DNA from: JASLDZ01 sp965199975
GTDB lineage: Bacteria > Pseudomonadota > Alphaproteobacteria > Caulobacterales > Caulobacteraceae
Length of the DNA stretch: 64,000 nucleotides
Direction: 5' to 3'
Assembly (NCBI GenBank): GCA_965199975.1
Contig: OZ241340.1
Coordinates: 434,001 to 498,000, forward strand
Shown here: positions 17,467 to 26,276 of the stretch, one piece after another
Layout: every line of letters begins with the position of its first letter
Numbering within the stretch: position 1 is the stretch's first letter
Notes under the pieces: model-generated
Told to the model about the DNA's origin: nothing
Seen by the model: only the letters and a program-made list of their open reading frames with translations
The model's database searches: none
Program-made: the position numbers and the translations under genes

Positions 17467-18179
17467 GCAGGCTCCTCGCCCTCTCGCCCCATCTGGACGA
17501 CGCGGTGTTCTCGGCCGGCGGCGCCCTAGCGCGTCGCGTGCGAGACGGCTGGCGCGTGGTGGTGGCGACCCTGTTCACCGGCAACGTCGCCGCACCGCAC
17601 GGCTTCGCCCTCGCCTGCCAGCTGGACAAGGGGCTGAGTGCGGAGGTCGACTACATGGCGCTGCGCCGCGAGGAGGATCGCCGCGCGTGCGCCATGCTCG
17701 GCGTCGAACCCGCGCACGTGCCGCTGCTGGAGGCGCCCCATCGCGGCTACGACACCGCCGCCGCCCTGTTTCGGCCTCCGCACCCCACGGACCCCGCCGC
17801 CGACGGCCTGCGCGATGCGGTCCGCGCGCTCCTGGCCGAGCATGCGCCCGACGAGGTGTGGGCGCCCCGCGCACTGGGCGGTCACGTCGACCACGTCTTG
17901 GTGCACCGCACGATTCGCGAGGCCGCCTCGTCCGAACGCCTGACGTGGTGGACCGACTGGCCCTACGCCGAGCGCCCCGCCCCCGCCGACCCGGAAGCGG
18001 CGAGCCTCGCGGGGGCCGAATGGATCGAAACGGCTCTCGACGACGGCCTGCGCGCCCGAAAGGCCGACGCCTGCGCGGCCTATTCCTCCCAGCTCGGCTT
18101 TCAGTTCGGCGGCGAGGACGCCCTTCGCGCGCGCCTTGCGCAGCAGCGCACCGAACGATTCGCCGTGGCGCGCACGTGA
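17463..18179 (+). CDS. PIG-L family deacetylase (MshB-like position)
   Basis: A 238-residue PIG-L enzyme. It starts MSRLLALSPHLDDAVFSAGG, where His10 and Asp13 are the expected zinc ligands and the usual HPDDE appears as HLDDA. The third ligand is in GGHVDH near residue 141. Known members, including MshB, hydrolyse the N-acetyl group of a glucosaminyl unit. It lies directly after the GT4 gene by a GTGA overlap, the order expected if it deacetylates the GT4 product. The replacement of Glu by Ala after the two Asp residues is seen in other members of the family. Confidence 0.85.
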   Translation: MSRLLALSPHLDDAVFSAGGALARRVRDGWRVVVATLFTGNVAAPHGFALACQLDKGLSAEVDYMALRREEDRRACAMLGVEPAHVPLLEAPHRGYDTAAALFRPPHPTDPAADGLRDAVRALLAEHAPDEVWAPRALGGHVDHVLVHRTIREAASSERLTWWTDWPYAERPAPADPEAASLAGAEWIETALDDGLRARKADACAAYSSQLGFQFGGEDALRARLAQQRTERFAVART

Positions 18180-19198
18180 GCCGCACCGCGCTCGTCACCG
18201 GCGGCGCCGGCTACATCGGGGCGCACCTGGTGCGAGGCCTGCTAGGCCAGGGCTGGCGGGTGGTCGTTCTCGACGACCTCTCCACCGGCGCACGCGAAGC
18301 CGTCCCGCCCGGCGCACGGCTGGTGGTGGGCGACGTGGCCGACCGGGCGCTGCTGGACGCCCTGCTGGCCGAGGCGCGCCTGCAGGCGGTGCTGCATCTG
18401 GCCGCCTTCACTTCGGCCCCCGCCTCGGTCGCCGAGCCGCTGAAGTGCTACCGCGCCAACGTCGAGGCGAGCCGCGTGCTGATCGAGGCGGTGGTCGCCG
18501 CGGCCACCCGGCCAGTCTTCGTCTTCTCCTCCAGCGCCGCGGTGTACGGCACGCCCGACCGGACGCGCGTGTCGGAGGCGACGCCCGCCGCGCCGATCAA
18601 TCCCTACGGCGCCTCCAAGCTGATGACCGAGCGCATGCTGGCCGATACGGCGGCGGCGCACGGCCTGCGCCACGTGAGCCTGCGCTACTTCAACGTGGTG
18701 GGTCGCGGCGCTGGCGTGAGCGGCGCCGGGCGCGCGGCCGCCCCCGGCTCGCTGCTGGACGTGGCGCTGCAGGTCGCCCGTGGCCAGCGGCCCTTCGTTC
18801 CCGTGTTCGGCCTTGACCACCCCACAGCCGACGGTTCCGGCGTGCGCGACTTCATCCACGTGGAGGACCTCGTCGACGCCCATCTCGCCGCCCTGCCGTT
18901 GGCGGCGCAAGGCGATGGCCCGCCGGTGATGAACTGCGGCTACGGACGGGGCGCCTCGGTGCTCGAACTCCTGGCCGAGGTGGAGCGGGCGATCGGCCGC
19001 CCGCTGGCGCGCCGCATCGAGCCGCGCCGCGCGGGGGACCCCTCCGAGGTCGTGGCCGACCCGGCGTTGATCCTCTCCGCCACCCGCTGGCGCCCTCGGC
19101 GACAGGCGCTCGCGCGCATGGTCGGCGACGCGTGGGGCGAGGACGCTGCGCGCGGCTGCGAGGCGGGCGACGAACCAGCCCGCGCCGCGCGGCGATGA
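18176..19198 (+). CDS. NAD-dependent epimerase, UDP-glucose 4-epimerase-like
   Basis: A 340-residue extended SDR. The Rossmann motif GGAGYIG is at residues 9-15, the DDLSTG segment at about 35-40, a Ser cluster FSSSAAVYG at about 120-128, and the catalytic YGASK near residue 144. RDFIHVEDLVDAHL (about 222-235) is characteristic of UDP-glucose 4-epimerase and related enzymes. It may supply or remodel the sugar nucleotide used by the GT4 enzyme. It is the last gene of the ten-gene coupled operon. A second copy elsewhere in the genome might be the housekeeping galE. Confidence 0.85.
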   Translation: MSRTALVTGGAGYIGAHLVRGLLGQGWRVVVLDDLSTGAREAVPPGARLVVGDVADRALLDALLAEARLQAVLHLAAFTSAPASVAEPLKCYRANVEASRVLIEAVVAAATRPVFVFSSSAAVYGTPDRTRVSEATPAAPINPYGASKLMTERMLADTAAAHGLRHVSLRYFNVVGRGAGVSGAGRAAAPGSLLDVALQVARGQRPFVPVFGLDHPTADGSGVRDFIHVEDLVDAHLAALPLAAQGDGPPVMNCGYGRGASVLELLAEVERAIGRPLARRIEPRRAGDPSEVVADPALILSATRWRPRRQALARMVGDAWGEDAARGCEAGDEPARAARR

Positions 19199-19272
19199 GG
19201 CCCGGCGAGGGCGTGTGAGCCCGATGGCGCACGACCGGCTGCGCGCCGGCTTGGAGTCCCCCGGCGAAGGGT

Positions 19273-20289
19273 TCAGCCGCCCAGCATTTGCGCGGCGCGC
19301 CTTACGATCGGTTCGACGCAGGCCTGGCTCGCGAACATGGCGACCGCGGTCTCGTTCAGGTCCGCCAGCACGGGGCGCGAGGAGACGCGCCCGTCGAACC
19401 TCGCCAGCAACTGTCGCGCCGCGAGCTCCTGCACCCGGACGCTCGGTTGGTGGCGGCCTTCGACCAACGATCGCGGCGGCGCCTTCAGATCCCACACCAC
19501 GCCGATCTTGGAAAGCATCCAAAGCACGTAGTAGGTCACGTCTATCTCCCACCACTTGAACCCCTGCCGGGCGCTCGACTGGAAGGTATGGTGGTTGTTG
19601 TGCCAGCCCTCCCCCATCGTCACCAGCGCTAGCAGCCAGTTGTTTCGCGAGTCGTCGCCGGTGATGTATCGGCGACGGCCGTGCATGTGGGCGAGGGAGT
19701 TGATGCTGAACGTCGAGTGATAGACAAGCACCGTGCTCCACACGAACCCCACGACCAAGCCTGACCAACCGCCGAGCATGAAGGCGGCCGCAGCGAGGCT
19801 AAACGCAGGCGCGAACTCGTGGCGGTGCAGCCATCGCAGCTCCGGGAATCGAGCGAGATCGTCCACGCGGACGAGGTCCGTGCCCTGGTGACGCCTGTCG
19901 AACACCCAGCCGACGTGGCTGTAGAAGACGCCCCGCCGGCCCGGAGAGTGGGTGTCCTCGTCGGTGTCTGAGAAGCGGTGGTGATGACGGTGCTTGGCCG
20001 CCCACCACAGGACGCTGCTCTGGGCGCTCGTCTGGGCCAGAAAGGCGAGCACGAACTGGAACGCCCGGCTCGTCGAGAACGCGCGATGCGAGAAGTAGCG
20101 GTGGTAGCCCGCCCCGATGGCGAACATGCGCAGCCAGTAGAAGGCCACGCAGATGCATGCCGCCCTCCAGGTCACGCCCGACCAGATCGCCGCGAAACAG
20201 GCGAGGTGGATCGCCAGAAAGGGAATCGCGGCCGGATAGACGATGTCTCCATGGCCGCCGCCGGCCTTTGCAAACGACTGTTTGGACAT
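19273..20289 (-). CDS. Acyl-CoA (delta-9 type) fatty acid desaturase
   Basis: A 338-residue membrane di-iron desaturase. All three histidine boxes are visible: HRYFSH (about residue 63), HRHHH (about 100) and HNNHH (about 234). Hydrophobic pairs PFLAIHLACFAAIWSG and SLAAAAFMLGGWSGLVVGFVW frame the boxes as membrane hairpins. It inserts a double bond in a fatty acyl chain. The start at 20289 follows GGAGACGCTTC, a good ribosome-binding site; an upstream in-frame Met at 20352 gives only an Arg-rich lead. It converges on the preceding operon with a 74-bp gap. Confidence 0.9.
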   Translation of the reverse strand: MSKQSFAKAGGGHGDIVYPAAIPFLAIHLACFAAIWSGVTWRAACICVAFYWLRMFAIGAGYHRYFSHRAFSTSRAFQFVLAFLAQTSAQSSVLWWAAKHRHHHRFSDTDEDTHSPGRRGVFYSHVGWVFDRRHQGTDLVRVDDLARFPELRWLHRHEFAPAFSLAAAAFMLGGWSGLVVGFVWSTVLVYHSTFSINSLAHMHGRRRYITGDDSRNNWLLALVTMGEGWHNNHHTFQSSARQGFKWWEIDVTYYVLWMLSKIGVVWDLKAPPRSLVEGRHQPSVRVQELAARQLLARFDGRVSSRPVLADLNETAVAMFASQACVEPIVRRAAQMLGG

Positions 20290-20474
20290 GAAGCGTCTCC
20301 GGCCTCGGAGCGCCGAGGCGGCGGTCATGATCCCCAAGCCTCGCGGCCGCAAGCGGAGCAGGACCTCACACTCGGGTTGCTGTCGGAGCTGAGCCTAACG
20401 GCTGGGGAACCCGCCAAGAGGCGACGGACCGGCTCAAGCTTCGCGCAAGGCGGTCACACGCCTGTCGATCGGAT

Positions 20475-20663
20475 TCACGCGAGCCCGGCGAGCGCCTCCT
20501 GCAGCCGTCTAAGTTCAGACCGCAGCTCGCCCATCGCGTCCGCGGTGACGCCCTCGGAGCCGACATAATGATCGGCGGTCGACTGGGTGGCGATCTGCTG
20601 TCGCACTTTGGCGATAGCCGCCTTGAGCTCACCACGCAGCTCGGCGTCCGACTCAGACTGCAT
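20475..20663 (-). CDS. Small hypothetical protein
   Basis: A 62-residue, highly charged, helical protein starting MQSESDAELRGELKAAIAK and ending LRRLQEALAGLA. It likely forms coiled-coil helices. GGGGAG precedes the ATG at a proper distance. No family was recognised. It lies between the desaturase and ArsB-like genes on the same strand. Confidence 0.6.
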   Translation of the reverse strand: MQSESDAELRGELKAAIAKVRQQIATQSTADHYVGSEGVTADAMGELRSELRRLQEALAGLA

Positions 20664-20795
20664 ACGCTCCCCTAGAAGCGGGAATGATCGAAGGCCAGCG
20701 CAGCTTTGGGCCTCGGCGGCGGCGGCCTATTTGGTCAGCGGTCGCGAAGGTCCGGGAGCTAGAGCGATACTGGAGTCCGCCCCCGGCGCAGCGCG

Positions 20796-22055
20796 TCACG
20801 GCAGGAGCAGGCGGCTCCCGATCGCGAGCACCAGCGCGGGCGGCATGACCAGCGCCCCGACCCTCAGGAAGCGCCAGAAGCCCACGTTCTCGCCCTCCCG
20901 GCGGATGGCGTTCAGCCACAGGATGGTGGCCAGCGAGCCCGTGATCGACAGGTTGGGACCCACGTCGACGCCGATCAGCAAGGCGTCGACCACCTTCTGC
21001 GGTGGGTGCGCCTGGGCGATGGCGGTCGAGGTGATCAGGCCCGCCGGCAGGTTGTTCGCCAGGTTGGAGACCACCGCCAGCGTCGCGCCCGCGATGGCGG
21101 CCGTGGCGTCGGCCGACTGGCGGGCGCCATTGGCCAGGGTCTGGCCCAGCGCCGCGGTGAAGCCGGTGCGGTCCACCGCCTCGACAATCACGAACAGGCC
21201 CGCCACCAGCGGCAGGACAAGCCAGGAGACGCCCTTGACCGTCTCCCAAGGGCCCTCACGCTTGAGAGCGAGCACCACACCCGTGATCAGGCCGCCCATG
21301 AGGCAGGTGGGCAGGCCCAGCTGCATGTCGAGCGCCGAGACGATCAGCAGCACCCCCGCGGTCAGGCCCACGCCCGCCAACGCCGTCCATCCGCCGACGG
21401 AGAGCGCCGGCTGCGCGACGTCGCACGCGCAGGTGTCGTCGAGCTTGGAGCCCTCGATCCAGCGCAGCACGAAGTAGGTGGCCACGATGGAGACGATAGA
21501 CGGCAGGGCGAAGCTCGCCATCCAGCGATCCAGCGGCGGGGTGTGGTCGCCGTAGAGGACGAGGTTGGCGGGGTTGGAGATGGGCAGGACGAAGCTGCCC
21601 GCGTTGGCGATGAATGCGCAGATCAACAGCAGCGGCAGGGCGTCGACCTTGGCCTTCTTGGCCGCGGCGAACACTGCGGGCGTCAGCACCACCGCGGCCG
21701 CGTCGTTGGAGAGGAAGGCCGTGACCACCACGCCGACGCCGTAGATCAGCAGAAACAGCCGCTTGGGCGATCCGCCGGCGCGGTTCACCGCGGCGGCCGC
21801 CACCCAGTCGAACAGGCTCTCGCGTCGCGCCGTCTCCGACAGCAGCATCATGCCGATCAGGAACAGGTAGACGTCGACTCCCTTGCCCACCGCATGCAGG
21901 CCGTCGCGCCACGGTAGCAGACCGGCGGCCAGCAGCATCGCGCCACCTAGGACCGCCCAGATCGCCTCGGGCAGCTTGAACGGACGCACGATCACGCCGG
22001 CCGTGGCTGCGGCGGCGATCGCCCAGATGACGATGCTCGCCGTGGCGGGAGTCAT
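20796..22055 (-). CDS. ArsB/NhaD-type ion transporter superfamily permease
   Basis: A 419-residue protein with about eleven hydrophobic segments. FLSNDAAAVVLTPAVF (about residues 99-114) and ISNPANLVLYGDH (about 143-155) match the ArsB/ion-transporter superfamily signature loops. VDVGPNLSITGSLATILWL (about 369-387) is the mirrored C-terminal signature. The family exports arsenite or antimonite or transports other anions. No arsR, arsC or arsH gene is adjacent, so arsenite specificity is not shown. The start at 22055 is preferred to 22100 because the first membrane segment begins directly after it. Confidence 0.8.
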   Translation of the reverse strand: MTPATASIVIWAIAAAATAGVIVRPFKLPEAIWAVLGGAMLLAAGLLPWRDGLHAVGKGVDVYLFLIGMMLLSETARRESLFDWVAAAAVNRAGGSPKRLFLLIYGVGVVVTAFLSNDAAAVVLTPAVFAAAKKAKVDALPLLLICAFIANAGSFVLPISNPANLVLYGDHTPPLDRWMASFALPSIVSIVATYFVLRWIEGSKLDDTCACDVAQPALSVGGWTALAGVGLTAGVLLIVSALDMQLGLPTCLMGGLITGVVLALKREGPWETVKGVSWLVLPLVAGLFVIVEAVDRTGFTAALGQTLANGARQSADATAAIAGATLAVVSNLANNLPAGLITSTAIAQAHPPQKVVDALLIGVDVGPNLSITGSLATILWLNAIRREGENVGFWRFLRVGALVMPPALVLAIGSRLLLP

Positions 22056-22264
22056 GTCGCTTGCATCCGCCAGCGTCACCGCCAGGCCGATCGGCCCCAC
22101 CGCCCAGCCGCATGGCTGCGGAAATCGTCCGGGAGCGGGCCGATCGACACGCCATCGGGAAGAGCGGCGCCGCGCTGCGGCGCGGACATTTCGCCGGTCA
22201 TCAGCATGCGGGAGCCGTGCGCCGCATTCAGCTTCGCAAGATCATGAAAGATGCAGAGGCGCCT

Positions 22265-23833
22265 CTATTCCAGCAGCTGAAGCTGCGACGCCCCGAACGC
22301 CTGCTTCACCTGCGTTGCGCGCACCCTCAGCGCCGTTCGTTCTTCGCCGTCCATGCGGTCCAGCGCGCCGTAGATCACGCCAAGGCGGCGGTTGCCGCGC
22401 AGGGCCTTCTCGTTGCGCATCAGGAAGTCCCAATAGAGGCTGTTGAAGGGGCAGGCGTCTTCGCCAACCCGCGCCTTCACGTCGTAACGGCAGGTGCTGC
22501 AGTAGTCGCTCATCCGGTTGATGTAGGCGCCCGACGCCGCATAGGGCTTGGAGCCGACGATGCCGCCGTCGGCGAAGGTCGCCATGCCGCGGGTGTTGGG
22601 CATCTCCACCCATTCGTAGGCGTCGGCGTAGACCACCATGTACCAGTCGTCGACCTCGTCGGGGTGCACGCCGAGCAGCATGGCGAGATTGCCCGTCACC
22701 ATCAGCCGCTGGATGTGATGGGCGTAGGCGTGGTCGCGCGTGGTCTCCACCACGTCGCGGACGCAGGCCATCTCGGTCTGGGCCGACCAGTAGAACCAGG
22801 GCAGCTTCCTGTCGGCCCCTAGGGCGTTGCGCTGGCGGTACTCGGGAACCTTCAGCCAGTAGATTCCGCGCACGTACTCCCGCCAGCCAAGTATCTGGCG
22901 GATGAAACCCTCCACCGCATTGAGCGGTGCGCGGCCCTCTTTCCATTCGCGCTCGGCCCGCCGGCAGAGGTCGAGCGGATCGAGGAAGCCTATGTTCAGG
23001 GCGGCGGAGACGCGGCCATGCCACAACCAGGGATCGCTCGAGCGCATGAAGTCCTGGTAGTCACCGAAGCGCGGCAGGCAGTTCTCGAAGAAGTTGTCTG
23101 CGATGGCTTGCGCCTCGCCGTGCGATGTCGCCCACGTGAAGTCATCGAGCGTACCGAAATTGTCGGGAAAGCGACTTTCGACCAGTGCCTTCAGTTCATG
23201 AACCGTCGCGTTGTCTCCCCACAGCACGCGGGACGGAGGCTCGAGCCCGGACGGCAAGCGGCGGCGGTTCTCCTTGTCGAAGTTCCAGCGGCCGCCGACC
23301 GGCTTGCCGCCTTCCATCAGCAGGCCCGTCTTCTTGCGCATCTCTCGGTAGAAGAATTCCATGGTGAGGGTGGATTTGCCTCTCGACCAGTCAAAGAACT
23401 CGCCCAGGCTTGCGATGAAGCGGTCGTCCTCGCGCCGCTCGAACGGAAGTTCGAGGTCGGCTTCAAGCACGTCGAACGCCTGTTCCAGGCGCCACTCGCC
23501 CGACCGCGTCATCACCACCCGTTCGAAGGGCTGGTCGCTCAGCGCGCGCTTCACCTCACCGACCAGATCGTCCGCCGCCGCCGGGTCGGTGAAGCGCACG
23601 TAGCGCACGGTGATCCCCGCCTCCGCGAGCGCCTCGCCATGGCGACGCATCGAAGCGAGCGTCTGGACGAGCTTCTGCTTGTGGTGGCGCACGTAGGTGA
23701 GTTCGCTCGCCACCTCCGCCATCAGCACGACGTCGTGCTCGACATCGAGATCACGCAGGCTGGACAGCCGCGCCGGCGCCGAGAGCTGGTCTCCCAGCAC
23801 GAGTCGCAGCGCACCACGCACGTCTTTGGTCAT
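22265..23833 (-). CDS. Iron-sulfur bacterial photolyase/cryptochrome (PhrB / FeS-BCP family)
   Basis: A 522-residue prokaryotic (6-4) photolyase-type flavoprotein. The N-terminal alpha/beta domain (LVLGDQLS, then VLMAEVASE) is of the family-specific kind. The FAD-binding helical domain carries the REYVRGIYW and MPNTRGMATFADGG blocks. Four cysteines, Cys357, Cys445, Cys448 and Cys461, have the CX2CX12C spacing known for the [4Fe-4S] cluster in Agrobacterium PhrB. It repairs UV photoproducts with light. No neighbour on the same strand is linked in function. Confidence 0.9.
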   Translation of the reverse strand: MTKDVRGALRLVLGDQLSAPARLSSLRDLDVEHDVVLMAEVASELTYVRHHKQKLVQTLASMRRHGEALAEAGITVRYVRFTDPAAADDLVGEVKRALSDQPFERVVMTRSGEWRLEQAFDVLEADLELPFERREDDRFIASLGEFFDWSRGKSTLTMEFFYREMRKKTGLLMEGGKPVGGRWNFDKENRRRLPSGLEPPSRVLWGDNATVHELKALVESRFPDNFGTLDDFTWATSHGEAQAIADNFFENCLPRFGDYQDFMRSSDPWLWHGRVSAALNIGFLDPLDLCRRAEREWKEGRAPLNAVEGFIRQILGWREYVRGIYWLKVPEYRQRNALGADRKLPWFYWSAQTEMACVRDVVETTRDHAYAHHIQRLMVTGNLAMLLGVHPDEVDDWYMVVYADAYEWVEMPNTRGMATFADGGIVGSKPYAASGAYINRMSDYCSTCRYDVKARVGEDACPFNSLYWDFLMRNEKALRGNRRLGVIYGALDRMDGEERTALRVRATQVKQAFGASQLQLLE

Positions 23834-24063
23834 CCGTTAACCCGCAGCCACGGCAGACGTCACGCCTCTCAGGACAGGGGGCGGCTGAAGGTGACGAAGC
23901 CGACCGGTCTTCAGGACGATCCGGAGCGCACCGCCAATCCGAAGGCGACGTGGCCCCACGGAGATGCAGCTCCCTCGCTCCCAGCTGAGCATAACGCCGG
24001 GTCCCGGTGTTGAAGGCCTCGCCGACCGGCGGTGTCGCCCGCCCGCGCCGTGGCGCGGTCGCA

Positions 24064-25227
24064 TCACGCCAAGCGGTGCAGCGCGTCCGCCAAGTCTGTC
24101 CGCTCCCAGGAGAAGCCGCCGTCCGCGTCAGGCTCGCGTCCGAAGTGGCCGTAGGCGCTGGTGCGCGCGTAGATCGCACGGTTGAGGCCCAGGTGCTCGC
24201 GAATGGCGCGGGGCGTGGCGCCGCCGATCATCTCGGGAAGTGCGGCCTCCAGCTTGGCGGGATCGATCTCGCCGTCTTCGAGGTCGACATAGAAGCTGAG
24301 CGGCTTGGACACGCCGATGGCGTAGCCGATCTGGATTGTGCAGCGCTGCGCCAGACCTGCGGCCACCACGTTCTTGGCGAGGTAGCGGCAGGCGTAGGCG
24401 GCGGAGCGGTCGACCTTGGTCGGGTCCTTGCCGGAGAAGGCGCCGCCTCCGTGCGGCGCCGCGCCGCCGTAGGTGTCGACGATGATCTTGCGGCCGGTGA
24501 GCCCCGTATCGCCGTCGGGCCCGCCGATCACGAATACGCCGGTGGGGTTCACGTGCCACTGCGTCTGATCGGTGATGAAGCCCTCGGGCAGCACCTGGCG
24601 GATATGCGGCTCGACGATCTCACGCACCTCCCCAGGCGACAGACCCTCGCGGTGCTGGGTGGAGAGCACGATGGAGACGGCGCGCACGGGGCGGCCGTTC
24701 TCGTATTGCAGGGTGACCTGGCTCTTGGCGTCGGGTTCGAGCCCGCTGTCGGGCGTGGATTTGCGGAAATCCGCCAGCGTGCGCAGGATCTCGTGGCTGT
24801 ACTGCAGGGTGGCCGGCATCAGCGAGGGCGTCTCGGTGGTGGCGTAGCCGAACATGATGCCCTGGTCGCCGGCGCCCTCGTCCTTGTTGCCCGCCGCATC
24901 CACGCCCACCGCGATGTCGGCCGACTGGGCGTGCAGGTGGCAGGCGTAGTCGGCGGTGCGCCAGGAGAAGCCCTCCTGGTCGTATCCGATGTCCTTGATG
25001 GCGGCGCGCACCTTCTCTTCCAGCGACTCGACCACGCCGTCCGGGCCGCGCACCTCGCCGGCCAGCACGATGCGCTGCGTGGTGACCAGCGTCTCGCACG
25101 CCACGCGCGACTGCGGGTCGGCGGCGAGGAAGGCGTCGACCACCGTGTCGGAGATGCGGTCGGCGACCTTGTCGGGGTGGCCTTCCGAGACGCTCTCGCT
25201 GGTGAAGATGTAGGACGGGCGGATCAC
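24064..25227 (-). CDS. metK: S-adenosylmethionine synthetase
   Basis: A 387-residue enzyme that makes S-adenosylmethionine from methionine and ATP. SESVSEGHPDKVADRISD at residues 9-26 is the ATP/methionine motif. DQGIMFGYAT (about 121-130), GGPDGDTGLTGRKI (about 235-248) and GGGAFSGKDPTKVDRS (about 257-272) complete the three-domain signature. The last stretch ends SWERTDLADALHRLA. A perfect inverted repeat lies 39 bp upstream, which suggests transcriptional control by methyl-cycle status. It is divergent from sdhC. Confidence 0.96.
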   Translation of the reverse strand: MIRPSYIFTSESVSEGHPDKVADRISDTVVDAFLAADPQSRVACETLVTTQRIVLAGEVRGPDGVVESLEEKVRAAIKDIGYDQEGFSWRTADYACHLHAQSADIAVGVDAAGNKDEGAGDQGIMFGYATTETPSLMPATLQYSHEILRTLADFRKSTPDSGLEPDAKSQVTLQYENGRPVRAVSIVLSTQHREGLSPGEVREIVEPHIRQVLPEGFITDQTQWHVNPTGVFVIGGPDGDTGLTGRKIIVDTYGGAAPHGGGAFSGKDPTKVDRSAAYACRYLAKNVVAAGLAQRCTIQIGYAIGVSKPLSFYVDLEDGEIDPAKLEAALPEMIGGATPRAIREHLGLNRAIYARTSAYGHFGREPDADGGFSWERTDLADALHRLA

Positions 25228-25265
25228 GCGGACGTCGAGCTCCGGTCGGCTGCGGGGCGGGAACC

Positions 25266-25283
25266 TATAAAGCGATCTTTATA
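25266..25283. promoter_or_regulatory. Perfect inverted repeat upstream of metK (operator candidate)
   Basis: TATAAAG-CGAT-CTTTATA: two perfect 7-bp arms around a 4-bp centre, in an otherwise GC-rich stretch between metK and sdhC. It begins 39 bp before the metK start. Proteobacterial methionine-cycle regulators of the ArsR family (SahR/SamR) are known to bind AT-rich dyads upstream of metK-type genes, so this is a good candidate site. The identity of the regulator is inferred. Confidence 0.55.
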
Positions 25284-25404
25284 TCCCGCAAGCGCGCCGG
25301 GGGCGACACGGTCCTGTTCGCACGTGCAGCACGCTTGATTCCCCTGCCCCCGCCGGAGCATAGGACCTACGACATCGCCTCCGCCCGCAGGACCGCCGCC
25401 GCCC

Positions 25405-25851
25405 ATGAGCTCCAGCTCCGACACGCCGAACGCCGCGCCGGCCCTCGGCCGCACGGCGCGGGCGGTGCGCAGCGCTCCGCTCTCGCCGCACCTGGGCATA
25501 TGGCGCTGGCACATCACGATGGCGGCTTCGATCGCCACCCGCGCGACCGGGGTGGCGCTGTACGGGGGCGCGCTGATCGCGACGATGTTCGCCGTGTGTC
25601 TGGCGCTGGGGCCCGCCGCCTACGGCGACTACCTGGCGGTGATGGGCTCGCCCCTGGGCAAGCTCGTCCTGTTCGGCCTGACGGTGTCGGTGTTCTACCA
25701 CCTGGCGGCGGGGCTGCGGCATCTGGTGTGGGATGCGGGGCGCGGATTCCAGCCGGGCACGGCCGACCGCACCGCGATCGCCGCCTTCGCCTTCGGGATC
25801 GTCGCGGCCATCGCCACCTGGGCGATCGCCTTCGCGGTGGGAGCGGCCTGA
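25405..25851 (+). CDS. sdhC: Succinate dehydrogenase cytochrome b556 subunit
   Basis: A 148-residue membrane subunit of complex II. It opens with a soluble lead, then RSAPLSPHLGIWRWHITMAASIATRATG in pattern, where the SPHL, SI.HR-like region and the Arg near residue 45 mark the quinone and haem side. Three hydrophobic segments follow, and VFYHLAAGLRHLVWD (about residues 94-108) contains the haem-ligand His. It anchors SdhA and SdhB to the inner membrane. The stop overlaps the sdhD start (TGATG). Confidence 0.92.
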   Translation: MSSSSDTPNAAPALGRTARAVRSAPLSPHLGIWRWHITMAASIATRATGVALYGGALIATMFAVCLALGPAAYGDYLAVMGSPLGKLVLFGLTVSVFYHLAAGLRHLVWDAGRGFQPGTADRTAIAAFAFGIVAAIATWAIAFAVGAA

Positions 25852-26246
25852 TGTCCACCGCCCGCGGCTATCGCACCGCCCTTTCCCGCACCCGCGGCCT
25901 GGGCGCCTCCCACTCCGGCGTCGGCGCCTTCATCACCGAGCGCGTCACCTCGGTGGCGCTGGTGTTCCTCTGCCTGTGGGCGGTCTGGGCCATGGTGGCG
26001 ACAGCCCCCGGCGGCTATGCGGGCGCGGTCGCCTTTCTGCACAACCCGATCGAGGCGACCCTGGCGGTCCTCCTGGTGGCGATCGGCTTCCAGCATACCC
26101 ACCTCGGTATGCGCGTGATCATCGAGGATTACGTGCCCGGCCACTCGGCGCGGCTCGCCTGCCTCCTGCTCAACAGCGCCGTAGCGCTTGCGGGCGGAGC
26201 GCTCGGCGTAGTGGCGCTGCTCAAGGTGGCGGTCTCCGCCGCCTGA
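25851..26246 (+). CDS. sdhD: Succinate dehydrogenase membrane anchor subunit
   Basis: A 131-residue second membrane subunit. It begins with RGLGASHSGVGAFITERVTSVAL, in which the Ser-His and Arg positions are family-typical, and has three hydrophobic segments. FQHTHLGMRVIIEDY near residues 80-94 carries the haem and quinone residues. It starts within the last codon of sdhC and is followed 30 bp later by sdhA. Confidence 0.9.
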   Translation: MSTARGYRTALSRTRGLGASHSGVGAFITERVTSVALVFLCLWAVWAMVATAPGGYAGAVAFLHNPIEATLAVLLVAIGFQHTHLGMRVIIEDYVPGHSARLACLLLNSAVALAGGALGVVALLKVAVSAA

Positions 26247-26276
26247 CCTCCCCGTTCTGAGAAAGACGCGCCGCCG

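Noticed and set aside
25228..25404. SAM riboswitch upstream of metK
   Set aside because: Apart from the short DNA dyad no SAM-II or SAM/SAH aptamer-like conserved pattern could be found by eye.
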